Below are positions 26,944 to 35,280 of a stretch of DNA of 64,000 nt, piece by piece. Source of the stretch: JBHOQS01 sp042408875 (GTDB taxonomy: Bacteria > Chloroflexota > UBA11872 > JBHOQS01); NCBI GenBank assembly GCA_042408875.1, contig JBHOQS010000001.1, forward strand, positions 1 through 64,000, given 5' to 3'. Every line of letters starts with the position of its first letter. Positions within the stretch are counted from its first letter, which is position 1. The translations under genes and the position numbers were made by a program. The notes under the pieces are model-generated. The model worked only from the letters and a program-made list of their open reading frames with translations. It did not search any database and was not told where the DNA came from.

Positions 26944-28350
26944 TTAATACCACTCGGTGTGAAACACACCAGGTTTGTCCACGCGCTCGTAGGTATGTGC
27001 GCCGAAGTAGTCGCGCTGCGCCTGGATGAGATTCGCCGGCAGCCGCTCCTGGCGGTAGCTGTCGAAGTAATCCAGCGAGGCGCTCATGCCAGGGCACGGC
27101 ACGCCCATCATCCGGGCCGTCTGCACGACCCAGCGCCAGTGAGCCTGCCGGCTGTTCACCGCCTGGCTGAACTCCGCATCGAGCAGCAGGTTCGAGAGCT
27201 CGGGATCCCGCAGGAAGGCTTGCTGGATGCGATTGAGCAGCTTGGCGCGAATGATGCAGCCGCCCTTCCAGATGCGCGCAATCTCCGAGAGGTTCAGGTT
27301 CCAGCCATACGCTGCCGACGCGGTCTTGAGCAGGTGCATCCCCTGCGCATACGACGAGATCTTCGACGCGTACAGCGCTGCCCGCACCGCTTCGATGAGC
27401 TGCGCGCGCGGCGGACGGCCCTGGTAGTTCGGCCCCTGGAGGATAGAGGACGCGCGCACCCGCTCGTCCTTCAGTGCCGAGATGTTGCGTGACCATACCG
27501 CCGCGTCGATCGTCGGGATCGGCACGCCCAGCTCCAGGGCATCCTGTGAAGTCCAGCGTCCCGTGCCCTTCTGGCCGGCCTTATCCAGGATAACATCGAC
27601 GATCGGCTTGCCGGTCTCCGGGTCGATGTAGGCCAGCACCCGGGCCGTGATCTCGATAAGATAGGAGTCGAGCTCGGTCTGGTTCCAGGCCGCGAAAATC
27701 TCGCTGAGCTCGGGCGCCGCCATGCCGGTGCCGCGGCGCAGGATGTCGTACGCCTCAGCGATGAGCTGCATGTCGCCGTACTCGATTCCGTTGTGTACCA
27801 TCTTGACGTAATGGCCTGATCCGCCGGGGCCGATGTAAGTAACGCAAGGGCCATCGTCGACCTTGGCGGCGATGCGGGTAAGGATCGGCTCGATCAGCGG
27901 ATACGCCTCTTTGGGCCCACCAGGCATGATTGACGGCCCTTTGAGCGCGCCCTCCTCCCCGCCGCTAATGCCGGTGCCGAAATAGTAGATGCCAGCTTCA
28001 GCCAGCTCTTTGCTGCGCCGCTCTGTGTCACGATAGTGCGAGTTGCCCCCGTCCATAACGACATCGCCCGGCTCCAGGTACGGCCGGAGCTGCGCCAGCA
28101 CGGCGTCCACGGCTGGCCCTGCCTGCACCATGAGGATGATCCGCCGGGGTCGCTCCAGCAGGCCGGTGAACTCTTCGATCGTTCGGGCGCCGAAGATCCG
28201 CTTGCCAGCCGCCGGACCGCTCAGGAACTCCTCCGTCCGCTCAGTCGTGCGGTTGTACACGGCGATGGGAAAGCCATTGCGCTCGATGTTCAGGGCCAGG
28301 TTCTGGCCCATGACTGCGAGCCCGATGAGGCCAACAGTAGCCTGTGGCAT
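26944..28350 (-). CDS. gnd: 6-phosphogluconate dehydrogenase (decarboxylating)
   Basis: The 468-residue enzyme oxidises 6-phosphogluconate to ribulose 5-phosphate in the pentose phosphate pathway. ATG 28350 follows GGAG; an upstream GTG gives only five more residues. Visible features are 'VGLIGLAVMGQNLALNIERNGF' (dinucleotide site), 'DGGNSHYRDT', 'FGTGISGGEEGALKGPSIMPGG' with the substrate loop, 'GPGGSGHYVKMVHNGIEYGDMQLI' with the catalytic Lys and Asn, and 'GKWTSQDAL'-like 'GRWTSQDALELGV'. Length fits the long bacterial form. Confidence 0.96.
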   Translation of the reverse strand: MPQATVGLIGLAVMGQNLALNIERNGFPIAVYNRTTERTEEFLSGPAAGKRIFGARTIEEFTGLLERPRRIILMVQAGPAVDAVLAQLRPYLEPGDVVMDGGNSHYRDTERRSKELAEAGIYYFGTGISGGEEGALKGPSIMPGGPKEAYPLIEPILTRIAAKVDDGPCVTYIGPGGSGHYVKMVHNGIEYGDMQLIAEAYDILRRGTGMAAPELSEIFAAWNQTELDSYLIEITARVLAYIDPETGKPIVDVILDKAGQKGTGRWTSQDALELGVPIPTIDAAVWSRNISALKDERVRASSILQGPNYQGRPPRAQLIEAVRAALYASKISSYAQGMHLLKTASAAYGWNLNLSEIARIWKGGCIIRAKLLNRIQQAFLRDPELSNLLLDAEFSQAVNSRQAHWRWVVQTARMMGVPCPGMSASLDYFDSYRQERLPANLIQAQRDYFGAHTYERVDKPGVFHTEWY

Positions 28351-28449
28351 ATGTCTTTTCTCCACGTGGGAAGTGTCGGACTGGGCAGCGCGCCTAGCCG
28401 GCAGCTTCAGGCAGACGCGGCATACCTTGTTTCATACTACCCCTCCACC

Positions 28450-28504
28450 GGGCGCAGTTCAATGTTCGGGCGCAGTTCAATGTGACGGGATCAAGTGCTA
28501 CAAT
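28450..28504 (+). promoter_or_regulatory. Promoter of the MFS gene with a 16-bp direct repeat over the -35
   Basis: GGGCGCAGTTCAATGT occurs twice (28450-28465 and 28468-28483), a period of 18 bp. Within the second copy TTCAAT (28476-28481) is 17 bp from TACAAT (28499-28504), a good -35/-10 pair. The predicted transcript start falls a few bases before the ATG at 28514, so the mRNA may be leaderless. The repeated unit could be a regulator site. Confidence 0.5.
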
Positions 28505-28513
28505 GCGCCTGCA

Positions 28514-29866
28514 ATGCGACGTCGCCTCCTCTGGCTCCCTGCGCAGGTCTGGTGTGGCCGCCTGGCCCCCTGGGAACGCACGTTCTGGGCAGTGTGGGTA
28601 GCGCGGTTGCTGGCCTCCCTGGGATTCAGCTTCGCCTTCCCGCTGCTCCCCTTGTACATTCAGTACCTCGGCGTGCGTGATAGCGCCGAGGCCGCGGCGT
28701 GGGCCGGCGCCCTCTCGGCGGGCAGCGCCCTGAGCATGGGGCTGGCTGCGCCCTTGTGGGGGACGCTGGCTGATCGGCACGGCCGCAAGCTGATGCTCCA
28801 GCGGGCGCTCTTCAGCGGCGCAGTACTGATCACCCTGATGGGACTGGCGCCCAACGTGCAGGTCCTGTTCGGGCTCCGCGTCATCCAGGGCCTGTTCACT
28901 GGCGTGGTCACTGCAGCCACCGTGCTGGTGACCAGCCAGACGCCACGCGACCGGCTGGCGTCAAGCCTCGGTCTGCTCAGCGTCGGCACCTTCATCGGCA
29001 CGTCAGCAGGGCCGTTCGCCGGCGGCCTGATCGCCGATACCTTCGGCTTCCGCACGAGCTTCTTTCTCACCGGCATCATGCTGCTGTGCGGCGGGTTGAT
29101 CGTCACCTTCGGCGTGCGCGAGCAGTTCACCCCGCCGGCACAAGAGCACGACGGCGCGCGCGGCCCGGCCGGTGTGCTCCGCTCGACCTTATCCAGCCTT
29201 GCCCTACTACGTGATGGCGGCCTCGCTTCGGTGATCGTGGTCACCTTCCTCGTGCATCTCGGTACGATGGTGGTGTCGCCGGTGCTGCCGCTTTATATCC
29301 AGCAGTTGAGCGGCGCTGAGCAGTTCGTGGCCTCGACCGCGGGCGGCATCGTGGCCAGCACGGCCATGGTCAGCGCACTCTCGGCCGTGTTCATCGGTCG
29401 CCTGGCCGATCGGGTAGGGCACCGGCGCATCATGGTCGTCTGCACGTTGGCCGCCGGCCTGCTCTACCTGCCTCAGGGCATGGCTCGCTCGACCCTCGAG
29501 TTGCTGTTGCTCCGCGCAGCGATGGCGCTCTTCCTTGGCGGTGTGCTCCCGACCGCCAACGCGCTCATTGCCGTGCTGGCCCCAGAGCACCGCCGCGGCG
29601 CCTTTTACGGGCTCACCCAGACGGTCAGCTCGCTGGGTTCGGTCCTGGGGCCGGCAGCAGGCGCTACGCTGGCTGCAACCTTCGGCTTGCATTCGGTGTT
29701 CTTTGCCACGGGCACTATCCTGCTCGCGGTCAGCGGCTGGGCCGCGCTGGCACTGCGATCGGGGCCGCGTCTGGTCATGGCCGGTTCCTCTGCTGTGCCT
29801 GCCGCGCCCGCCGAGCAAGATGGAAGAGCTCCTCGTCCAACGGCTGTGGAACAGAGCCGCGGGTAA
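28514..29866 (+). CDS. Major facilitator superfamily transporter
   Basis: The chosen ATG at 28514 gives 450 residues; the open frame further upstream is antisense to gnd. About twelve transmembrane helices are present, with the MFS signature loop 'GTLADRHGRKLMLQRALF' after helix 2 near residues 80-97 and its repeat 'GRLADRVGHRRIMVVCTL' in the second half near 297. 'QTPRDRLASSLGLLSVGTFIGTSAGPFAGGLIAD' resembles the motif C region of drug exporters. Probably an efflux pump for a small molecule. No Shine-Dalgarno is visible, consistent with a leaderless message. Confidence 0.88.
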   Translation: MRRRLLWLPAQVWCGRLAPWERTFWAVWVARLLASLGFSFAFPLLPLYIQYLGVRDSAEAAAWAGALSAGSALSMGLAAPLWGTLADRHGRKLMLQRALFSGAVLITLMGLAPNVQVLFGLRVIQGLFTGVVTAATVLVTSQTPRDRLASSLGLLSVGTFIGTSAGPFAGGLIADTFGFRTSFFLTGIMLLCGGLIVTFGVREQFTPPAQEHDGARGPAGVLRSTLSSLALLRDGGLASVIVVTFLVHLGTMVVSPVLPLYIQQLSGAEQFVASTAGGIVASTAMVSALSAVFIGRLADRVGHRRIMVVCTLAAGLLYLPQGMARSTLELLLLRAAMALFLGGVLPTANALIAVLAPEHRRGAFYGLTQTVSSLGSVLGPAAGATLAATFGLHSVFFATGTILLAVSGWAALALRSGPRLVMAGSSAVPAAPAEQDGRAPRPTAVEQSRG

Positions 29867-29883
29867 ACTGCAAGGGGGTGTGT

Positions 29884-31290
29884 ATGAGTGCCGACGAGCT
29901 CTGTCGTATGAGCGCTGCTGAGCTGGCGGCGGCCATTCAGGCGCGCCAGGTATCGCCGGTCGAGGTGACCGAGGCGGTGCTGGCGCGCATCGAGCGGCTG
30001 AACCCGCGCCTGAACGCCTACTGCACTGTGACGGCCGACGCCGCCCTAGAGGCTGCGCGGGCGGCCGAGCAGGTGCTGACCCACGGCGGCACGCCCGGCC
30101 CGCTGCATGGCGTACCCGTCTCCGTGAAGGATACGATCATCACCGCCGGGGTGCGTACAACGCGCGGCTCGAAGCTGTACGCCGACTATGTCCCGGCCGA
30201 GGATGCCCCGGTCGTGGAGCGGCTGAAGGCGGCGGGCGCCATTCTCTTGGGGAAGACGAACACGCCGGAGTTCGGCTGGAAGGGCGTCACCGACAACGCC
30301 CTCTTCGGCCCGACGCGCAACCCGTGGAACCTGGAGCGCACCCCGGGCGGCTCGAGCGGCGGCGCCGCGGCAGCCGTCGCCGCCGGGCTGGGGCCGCTGG
30401 CTATCGGCACTGATGGCGGCGGCTCAATCCGTATTCCGGCGGCCTTCACCGGTATCGTCGGCCTGAAGCCCTCCTTCGGGCTCGTACCAGCGTACCCACC
30501 CAGCCCGGCCGAGTCCCTCTCACACGTCGGTCCGATGGCGCGCACGGTGCGCGATACCGCCCTCCTGCTGGATGTGCTGGCCGGGCCAGACGAGCGCGAC
30601 CGCACCTCGCTGCCACCGCTGGGCGTGCGGTTCGAGGACGCCCTTGCAGGCGACCTGCGCGGGCTGCGCGTGGCCTGGAGCCGCGATCTCGGCTACGCTG
30701 TGGTGGAGCCGGAGGTCGCCGCGCTCGCCGAGCGGGCGGCCTGGCGCTTCACCGAGCTTGGCTGTGTAGTGGAGGAGGCGCAGCCGGGTTTCGCCGACCC
30801 ATACGATGCCTGGAGTGTGTTGTTCTACGCCGGCATCGGCGCCATGCTGGAGGACCAGCCGGCCGGCTGGCGTGAGGTGGTGGACCCGGAGCTTGTCCGA
30901 ACCGTCGATGCGGCACGGCCGCTCACGGCCTTTGCGTACGCCCGCGCCGGGTTCGTGCGTGGGGCCCTCTGGGACAAAGTCAGGCGCTTCTTCGAGCGCT
31001 ACGACCTGCTGCTCACGCCTGCGCTGGCCGTGCCAGCATTCCCCATCGGCCTGAACGCTCCTGCGCAGATCGCCGGGCAGCCGGCCACCGGGCTGCGCTG
31101 GTCGCCCTTCACGTACCCGTTCAACATGACCGGGCAGCCCGCTCTCAGCGTGCCATGCGGCTGGACCGTCGAAGGGCTCCCGGTCGGCCTGCACATCATC
31201 GGCCGCCGCTTCGCCGACGCCCTGGTCCTGCGCGCAGCTGCGGCCTTCGAAACGCTCCAGCCCTGGGCCGCCCGCTGGCCAGAACTCTAG
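29884..31290 (+). CDS. Amidase (amidase-signature family)
   Basis: The ATG at 29884 follows AAGGGGG; a GTG six bases earlier is also possible. The 468-residue enzyme carries the amidase-signature Ser-Ser-Lys apparatus: Lys in 'GVPVSVKDTI' near 80, and the glycine/serine-rich 'TPGGSSGGAAAAVAAGLGPLAIGTDGGGSIRIPAAF' near 152-188 with both catalytic serines. It hydrolyses a C-N amide bond. GatA is possible, but no gatB or gatC is nearby and the C-terminus looks like general amidases. It starts 17 bp after the MFS gene, so the transporter may move its substrate or product. Confidence 0.9.
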   Translation: MSADELCRMSAAELAAAIQARQVSPVEVTEAVLARIERLNPRLNAYCTVTADAALEAARAAEQVLTHGGTPGPLHGVPVSVKDTIITAGVRTTRGSKLYADYVPAEDAPVVERLKAAGAILLGKTNTPEFGWKGVTDNALFGPTRNPWNLERTPGGSSGGAAAAVAAGLGPLAIGTDGGGSIRIPAAFTGIVGLKPSFGLVPAYPPSPAESLSHVGPMARTVRDTALLLDVLAGPDERDRTSLPPLGVRFEDALAGDLRGLRVAWSRDLGYAVVEPEVAALAERAAWRFTELGCVVEEAQPGFADPYDAWSVLFYAGIGAMLEDQPAGWREVVDPELVRTVDAARPLTAFAYARAGFVRGALWDKVRRFFERYDLLLTPALAVPAFPIGLNAPAQIAGQPATGLRWSPFTYPFNMTGQPALSVPCGWTVEGLPVGLHIIGRRFADALVLRAAAAFETLQPWAARWPEL

Positions 31291-31470
31291 CCTCCGGCCC
31301 AACTTTCACAGGCCCAGGTCGCTCGACCATCACGACAGATCGGCACAGCGGTCTGGGTACAGGCGAGGCAGGCCCACTCGCAGTGTGCAGAGCGGTTTGT
31401 AGCCCTCGTTTAGAGCAAAAGCCTCAATTGCGCATCACGCAGTGCGCATCACACACTGCCATAGTACTCG

Positions 31471-32496
31471 CTAAAACTTCCCCTCGCGCTGCTCGAAGTG
31501 GGTGGGCTTGCCCAGGGTCGGGCCCCCGATCTTCACCCAGTGGGCGACCCAGTCGATCATCTGCGCCAGCGGCACTGTCGGGTAGCCGAAGTGCTTGAAG
31601 CAGCGCGCCGCGTTGCTCAGGAGAGCAGTGTCTGCCTCACACCCCTCGAACACCGGCGCAACGCCCAGCCGCGCGCCGAACTCGGTGGCAAGCCAGCGGA
31701 TCGAGATGGTCTCCGGGCCGGTCACGTTGAGCACATACGGCGGGCTCTCGCACAGCGTCAGGCTGCGCAGGGCGATCGCATTCGCGTCGCCCTGCCAGAT
31801 GACATTCACATGGCCCATGGCCAGATCGATGGGCATATGGGCAGCCACGCGTTGGGCCACATCCAGCAGCACGCCGTAGCGCAGGTCGATGGCATAGTTC
31901 AGCCGCAGCAGCACCACGGGCGTTCCATAAACCTGAGAGAAATACTCGAACATGCGCTCGCGGGCCAGGACCGACTGGGCATACTCGCCGACCGGCGCTG
32001 GCGGGCACTCTTCCGTAGCCCCGCCCGATGCCACCGGCACCAGGGGGTAGACATTGCCGGACGAGAAAACCACGATGCGCGCGTCACGGTAGCGCTCGGC
32101 CACCAGCGCCGGGACATAAGTGTTCATCGCCCACGTCCGCGCCTCGTCGCCGGTGGAGCCGAACTTACGCCCGGCCATGAAGATCACGTTCGGCGCATCG
32201 GGCAGACGGGCGACCGCCGCACGGTCGAGCAGGTCGCAGGCGATGGTCTCCACACCGGCGGCCTCAAGCTCCTCCCGCACGCCCGGCTCACTGAAACGGG
32301 ACACGCCGATCACATGCCGGCGTTCGCCCGCCTCGTCAGCGGCGCGCCGGGCCATCCTGGCCAGTGTTGGCCCCATCTTGCCGCCTACCCCCAGGAGCAC
32401 GATATCCCCTGGGAGCCGGGCCAGGTCTTCGATCAGCTCCGGCGTGGGCCGCGAAAGCCGCTCGTCGAGCTGCTCTTCCGTTTCGAGCACGTCCAT
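31471..32496 (-). CDS. NAD-dependent epimerase/dehydratase-like protein
   Basis: The 341-residue protein has the Rossmann motif 'IVLLGVGGKMGPTLARMA' near residues 32-49 and extended-SDR landmarks 'NVIFMAGRKFGS', 'VVFSSGNVYP' and 'YAQSVLARERMFEYFS'. At the expected YxxxK position there is Y-A-Q-S-V, so the catalytic lysine is missing or shifted, and activity may differ from normal epimerases. It follows the HtrA-like gene by 13 bp on the same strand, behind GGGAGG. The substrate is probably a nucleotide sugar or similar, but this is uncertain. Confidence 0.82.
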   Translation of the reverse strand: MDVLETEEQLDERLSRPTPELIEDLARLPGDIVLLGVGGKMGPTLARMARRAADEAGERRHVIGVSRFSEPGVREELEAAGVETIACDLLDRAAVARLPDAPNVIFMAGRKFGSTGDEARTWAMNTYVPALVAERYRDARIVVFSSGNVYPLVPVASGGATEECPPAPVGEYAQSVLARERMFEYFSQVYGTPVVLLRLNYAIDLRYGVLLDVAQRVAAHMPIDLAMGHVNVIWQGDANAIALRSLTLCESPPYVLNVTGPETISIRWLATEFGARLGVAPVFEGCEADTALLSNAARCFKHFGYPTVPLAQMIDWVAHWVKIGGPTLGKPTHFEQREGKF

Positions 32497-32509
32497 ACCA
32501 CGACCTCCC

Positions 32510-33652
32510 TCACCGGCTGCTCGGCTGATCCGGCCACTCCCCTAGGCGCGCCTCCAGGGTCAGGCGCTCCCTGCCACGCTGCACGGTGATATGGACCGGG
32601 TCACCGACCCGTTTGACCCGGTCCAAGTACGCGCCGATGTCGTCCACATCGCGGACAGGCTGGTCGTCCAGCGCGATGACCACATCGCCGGGCTGCAGCC
32701 CGGCCTGCGCGGCGGGCCCTCCAGCCATCACCTCGACCAGCAGCACGCCCTCGCGAATGCCTAGCCCCCGCTCCTCGGCCAGCGCTGCTGTCAGCTCGCG
32801 GCCAGCGATGCCCAGATACGGATGGCGGATGGTCTCCCCCGCCATCATCTGCGCCAGGAAGCGCTTCGCAGTGTCTACCGGCACGGCAAACCCTACGCCC
32901 GAGAACGCCCGTGAGCCCGCCAGTGCCTCGACGGCGGTATTGATGCCGATTACCTCACCGCGGGAGTTCAGGAGCGGCCCACCGGAGTTCCCTGGACTAA
33001 GCGTGGCATCGGTCTGGATGACCTGGCGCAGGGCCCGGCCCGCGGTGCGCAGTGTGCGGTCGGTTCCGGTGATGACACCTACGGTGATAGTGCGTTCGAA
33101 GCCGTATGGGTTGCCGATAGCGATGGCGAGCTGTCCCGGCCGAAGCGCGCTCGAGTCGCCTAGCGGCGCCACGGTGAGCTGCTGCGGCGGCACGTTGATC
33201 TTCACGATCGCTAGGTCGTTGCCGGGGTCCCGGCCGGTCACACGGCCCTCCACGCGGGTGCGGTTCGCCAAAGTCACCTCCACGGTCGTGGCGCTGCCCA
33301 CCACATGGTTGTTCGTGAGGATGTAGCCGTTGCGGTCGATAATCACCCCGGCGCCAGCGCTGCGCTGGTCGTCACGCTGGCGGGTGATCCCGACTACCGC
33401 TGGCCCGACCCGCTGATAGATGGAGGTGATCAGCGCTTCGTTATAGATCTCTACCTTGCTCACGCGCCCGGTGCGGTCGGCGCCATTGACCGTAATCGGC
33501 ACGCGCTCGTGCAGCAGGCCCGGCATGGCGCTGAGCGAGAGCGCTGGCAAGGAAAGCAAGCTGGCCTTGAGAAGAACAGCAATGGTCAGAACCGCGCCGG
33601 CCACAGCGCCAGCAAGCGCCACGGCAGCATACTTTAGAGCGGTGCGCCTCAT
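32510..33652 (-). CDS. HtrA/DegP-like serine protease with one PDZ domain
   Basis: Start ATG 33652 overlaps the stop of the NTF2-like gene as ATGA, indicating coupled translation. The 380-residue protein has an N-terminal membrane anchor (about 6-35). The trypsin-like domain carries His in 'LTNNHVVG', Asp in 'DPGNDLAIVKI' and Ser in 'SPGNSGGPLLN'. One PDZ domain lies at about 285-375 ('AAQAGLQPGDVVIALDDQPV'). It should degrade or sense misfolded proteins outside the cytoplasmic membrane. Length is normal for the single-PDZ type. Confidence 0.93.
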   Translation of the reverse strand: MRRTALKYAAVALAGAVAGAVLTIAVLLKASLLSLPALSLSAMPGLLHERVPITVNGADRTGRVSKVEIYNEALITSIYQRVGPAVVGITRQRDDQRSAGAGVIIDRNGYILTNNHVVGSATTVEVTLANRTRVEGRVTGRDPGNDLAIVKINVPPQQLTVAPLGDSSALRPGQLAIAIGNPYGFERTITVGVITGTDRTLRTAGRALRQVIQTDATLSPGNSGGPLLNSRGEVIGINTAVEALAGSRAFSGVGFAVPVDTAKRFLAQMMAGETIRHPYLGIAGRELTAALAEERGLGIREGVLLVEVMAGGPAAQAGLQPGDVVIALDDQPVRDVDDIGAYLDRVKRVGDPVHITVQRGRERLTLEARLGEWPDQPSSR

Positions 33653-34056
33653 GCGGTGTGGGGCTCTTCGAACTGTATCATTAATGTATTCGTATCCCAG
33701 TACTCCCGCCAGCGCGCGATCTTCCCCTCTCGCAGCGAGATGAAGGCCGCGCCGCGCACGCGGCCGCGGCGGCCGCTCGTGCGCTCGGTGCAGGCAAAGA
33801 TCCACTCCACGGCCAGCTCATCGCCCAGGGCCATGATCTTCTGCGGGCGCAGCTCCACATCCTGGAAACGCGCGAAGAAATCGGCCAGCGACTCGGCGAT
33901 GGCGTCCCGCCCTTTCAGCACATGGCCGGTTGGCACAATGACCACTGCATCGTGGTGGTAATCGGCCAGCACGGCATCGAGGTCGCCGCGCTCCCAGAGC
34001 GCGACGTGCCGGTAGACGAACTCGGTTGGTGTCTCAGTATGCGGACGTGCAGGCAT
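33649..34056 (-). CDS. SnoaL/NTF2-like fold protein
   Basis: The 135-residue protein has the SnoaL-like cone-fold pattern: 'EFVYRHVALWERGDLDAVLADYHHDAVVIVPTGHVLKGRDAIAESLADFFARF' at the N-terminus, then 'FISLREGKIARWREYWDTNTLM' at the C-terminus. It heads a three-gene leftward set with the HtrA protease and an epimerase-like protein, overlapping the protease start by ATGA. Many such proteins are polyketide cyclases or isomerases. Here the catalytic identity cannot be told. Confidence 0.82.
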   Translation of the reverse strand: MPARPHTETPTEFVYRHVALWERGDLDAVLADYHHDAVVIVPTGHVLKGRDAIAESLADFFARFQDVELRPQKIMALGDELAVEWIFACTERTSGRRGRVRGAAFISLREGKIARWREYWDTNTLMIQFEEPHTA

Positions 34057-34112
34057 CCAGCGTGCTATTGAATTGAGCGCGAGGGAGTAGGCCAGACAGC
34101 CCGGCCGCGCGG

Positions 34113-34616
34113 TTAGCGTACCAGAAAATGTGGCCGGGCTGCCACTTCGCCGCGCTCAACCTGCTCGGCAGTGAGCTCCTGCAAGAACTGGCGCGCCGCA
34201 CTCATCGACGGGGCAAGCTCCAGCGCCCGCTGGAACATCTCCCGGGCGCGCTGCCACTCCTGGCGAGCGCGGTACTCCAGGCCGAGCACCAGGTAGGCCG
34301 GGGCGAAGTTCGGCGCGAGCTCCAGGGCGCGCCGGCAGTGCTGCTCGACCTCATCGCTCACTCCGCGGAAATACAGCAGGAAGGCCAGCCGGACCCGTGC
34401 CTCGACGTCGTCGGGACAGCGCTCGAGATAGCGGCGGTACTTCCGCTCGAGCAGAAGCTCCAGGAGGCGGGACGCCGTGGCAGGGGAGAGTCGGCGCAGG
34501 CGTGAGCCATTGGCATGGCCGTTCTGCCCGATCTGGCTGTCCGCCAGATTACCGTTGCCAGTGCAGAACGCCTGCGTGAGAAAATAGTGGTACTGTCGCC
34601 AGTTGATCGGTTCCAT
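34113..34616 (-). CDS. TPR-repeat protein downstream of a c-di-AMP riboswitch
   Basis: ATG 34616 is preferred ('MEPINWRQYHY') with GGGAGG upstream; ATG 34640 is possible. The 167-residue product has at least two or three tetratricopeptide repeats: 'YRRYLERCPDDVEARVRLAFLLYFRGVSDEVEQHCRRALELAPNFAPAYLVLGLEYRARQEWQRAREMFQRALELAP' occupies about residues 65-140. No signal peptide or catalytic motif is visible, so it is likely a cytoplasmic protein-interaction adaptor. Its leader contains a ydaO-type riboswitch, tying its expression to cyclic di-AMP. Confidence 0.82.
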   Translation of the reverse strand: MEPINWRQYHYFLTQAFCTGNGNLADSQIGQNGHANGSRLRRLSPATASRLLELLLERKYRRYLERCPDDVEARVRLAFLLYFRGVSDEVEQHCRRALELAPNFAPAYLVLGLEYRARQEWQRAREMFQRALELAPSMSAARQFLQELTAEQVERGEVAARPHFLVR

Positions 34617-34674
34617 CTCGCTAGAGCCACCTCCCAACATCCTGGCCAGCTGGTGTGTTGCCTCGCAGAACGCA

Positions 34675-34703
34675 ACAACGCCGGGGCTCAGCCCCGGCGT
34701 TGT
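34675..34703 (-). terminator. Riboswitch terminator hairpin
   Basis: A perfect 14-bp inverted repeat (ACAACGCCGGGGCT, one-base spacer, reverse complement) sits between the c-di-AMP aptamer and the TPR gene start. On the minus strand it is followed by TGCGTTCT, only weakly U-rich. Its location marks it as the expression platform. A segment at 34714-34721 (plus strand GCAGGCGC) could compete with the 3' strand of aptamer stem P1. Confidence 0.7.
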
Positions 34704-34755
34704 GACACACCGTGCAGGCGCGTACCTGGCTGCCTGCAGTGCTGACCCCTCCGTA

Positions 34756-34892
34756 GCGCCTACGAGGTTAGCTGTCGGGTTCGGATCGAGGTCCCCCTAC
34801 GCAGGCAGCCATCCCGGCCGGGACGGCTACCAGCGATTCACCCCTTGAGAGTTGGTTCCCCCGTTCTCGCGCGGGAGCGCGAGATTCGGCGC
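34756..34892 (-). promoter_or_regulatory. Cyclic di-AMP riboswitch (ydaO/yuaA type)
   Basis: Read on the minus strand, the segment contains in order GCGCCGAATC, a hairpin, GGGGGAACCA, GGGGTGAATCGC, a GC-rich hairpin, and GAACCCGACAGCTAACCTCG followed by TAGGCGC. These are the conserved blocks of the ydaO aptamer, which binds two c-di-AMP molecules. The ends GCGCC and GGCGC pair as stem P1. A strong hairpin follows 53 nt downstream, then the TPR gene. The family usually controls osmolyte, potassium or cell-wall genes, normally switching expression off when c-di-AMP is high. Confidence 0.88.
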
Positions 34893-35280
34893 GTATGCAG
34901 TTGTAGTGCAGATCCCCTACGGCTCGCCCATATTTGTATCTAACTAACTAAAATCTAAATATCCCTACTAAATATCCCTTAAATATCTCTAGGAAGCGTC
35001 TCTGAACAGAGCCGCCGTACTGTACAGCGCTAACACACCCGTGTATGCCGCGCGCTCGATCAAGACATCGCGTGCAGTATACCGCCAGCCAGCATAGCCG
35101 GTCAATATGGTACACTTCAGGCACGTAGCGCACGGTCTGTTCCCTGATCACCGTGGTAGGCGCTGCGGCACGGATCTTGCTCAATCTGGCACTGACGACG
35201 TCTGCACAAGGGCTGGCCGCCGCTTCTAGCCTGCGGCGTGGTACTGGTACGCCCGCGGAGCAGGTGGACAAGGAGAGAGT
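34893..35280. other. AT-rich divergent intergenic region
   Basis: The part nearest the riboswitch (34930-34992) is AT-rich and carries AAATATC(C/T)CT three times (34957, 34970, 34981). It probably contains the leftward promoter of the riboswitch transcript. The remainder up to the wHTH gene shows no convincing gene or RNA. Confidence 0.45.

Noticed and set aside
28043..28513. Upstream extension of the MFS frame
   Set aside because: It lies antisense to gnd, is not membrane-like, and a promoter is located just before ATG 28514.
29878..31290. Amidase as GatA of the tRNA amidotransferase
   Set aside because: No gatB or gatC is near and the context is an MFS transporter, so a general amidase is more likely.
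34740..34800. tRNA-like GGTTCGGATC segment
   Set aside because: The flanking blocks fit the c-di-AMP aptamer and no tRNA cloverleaf can be drawn; no tRNA was found elsewhere in the window.
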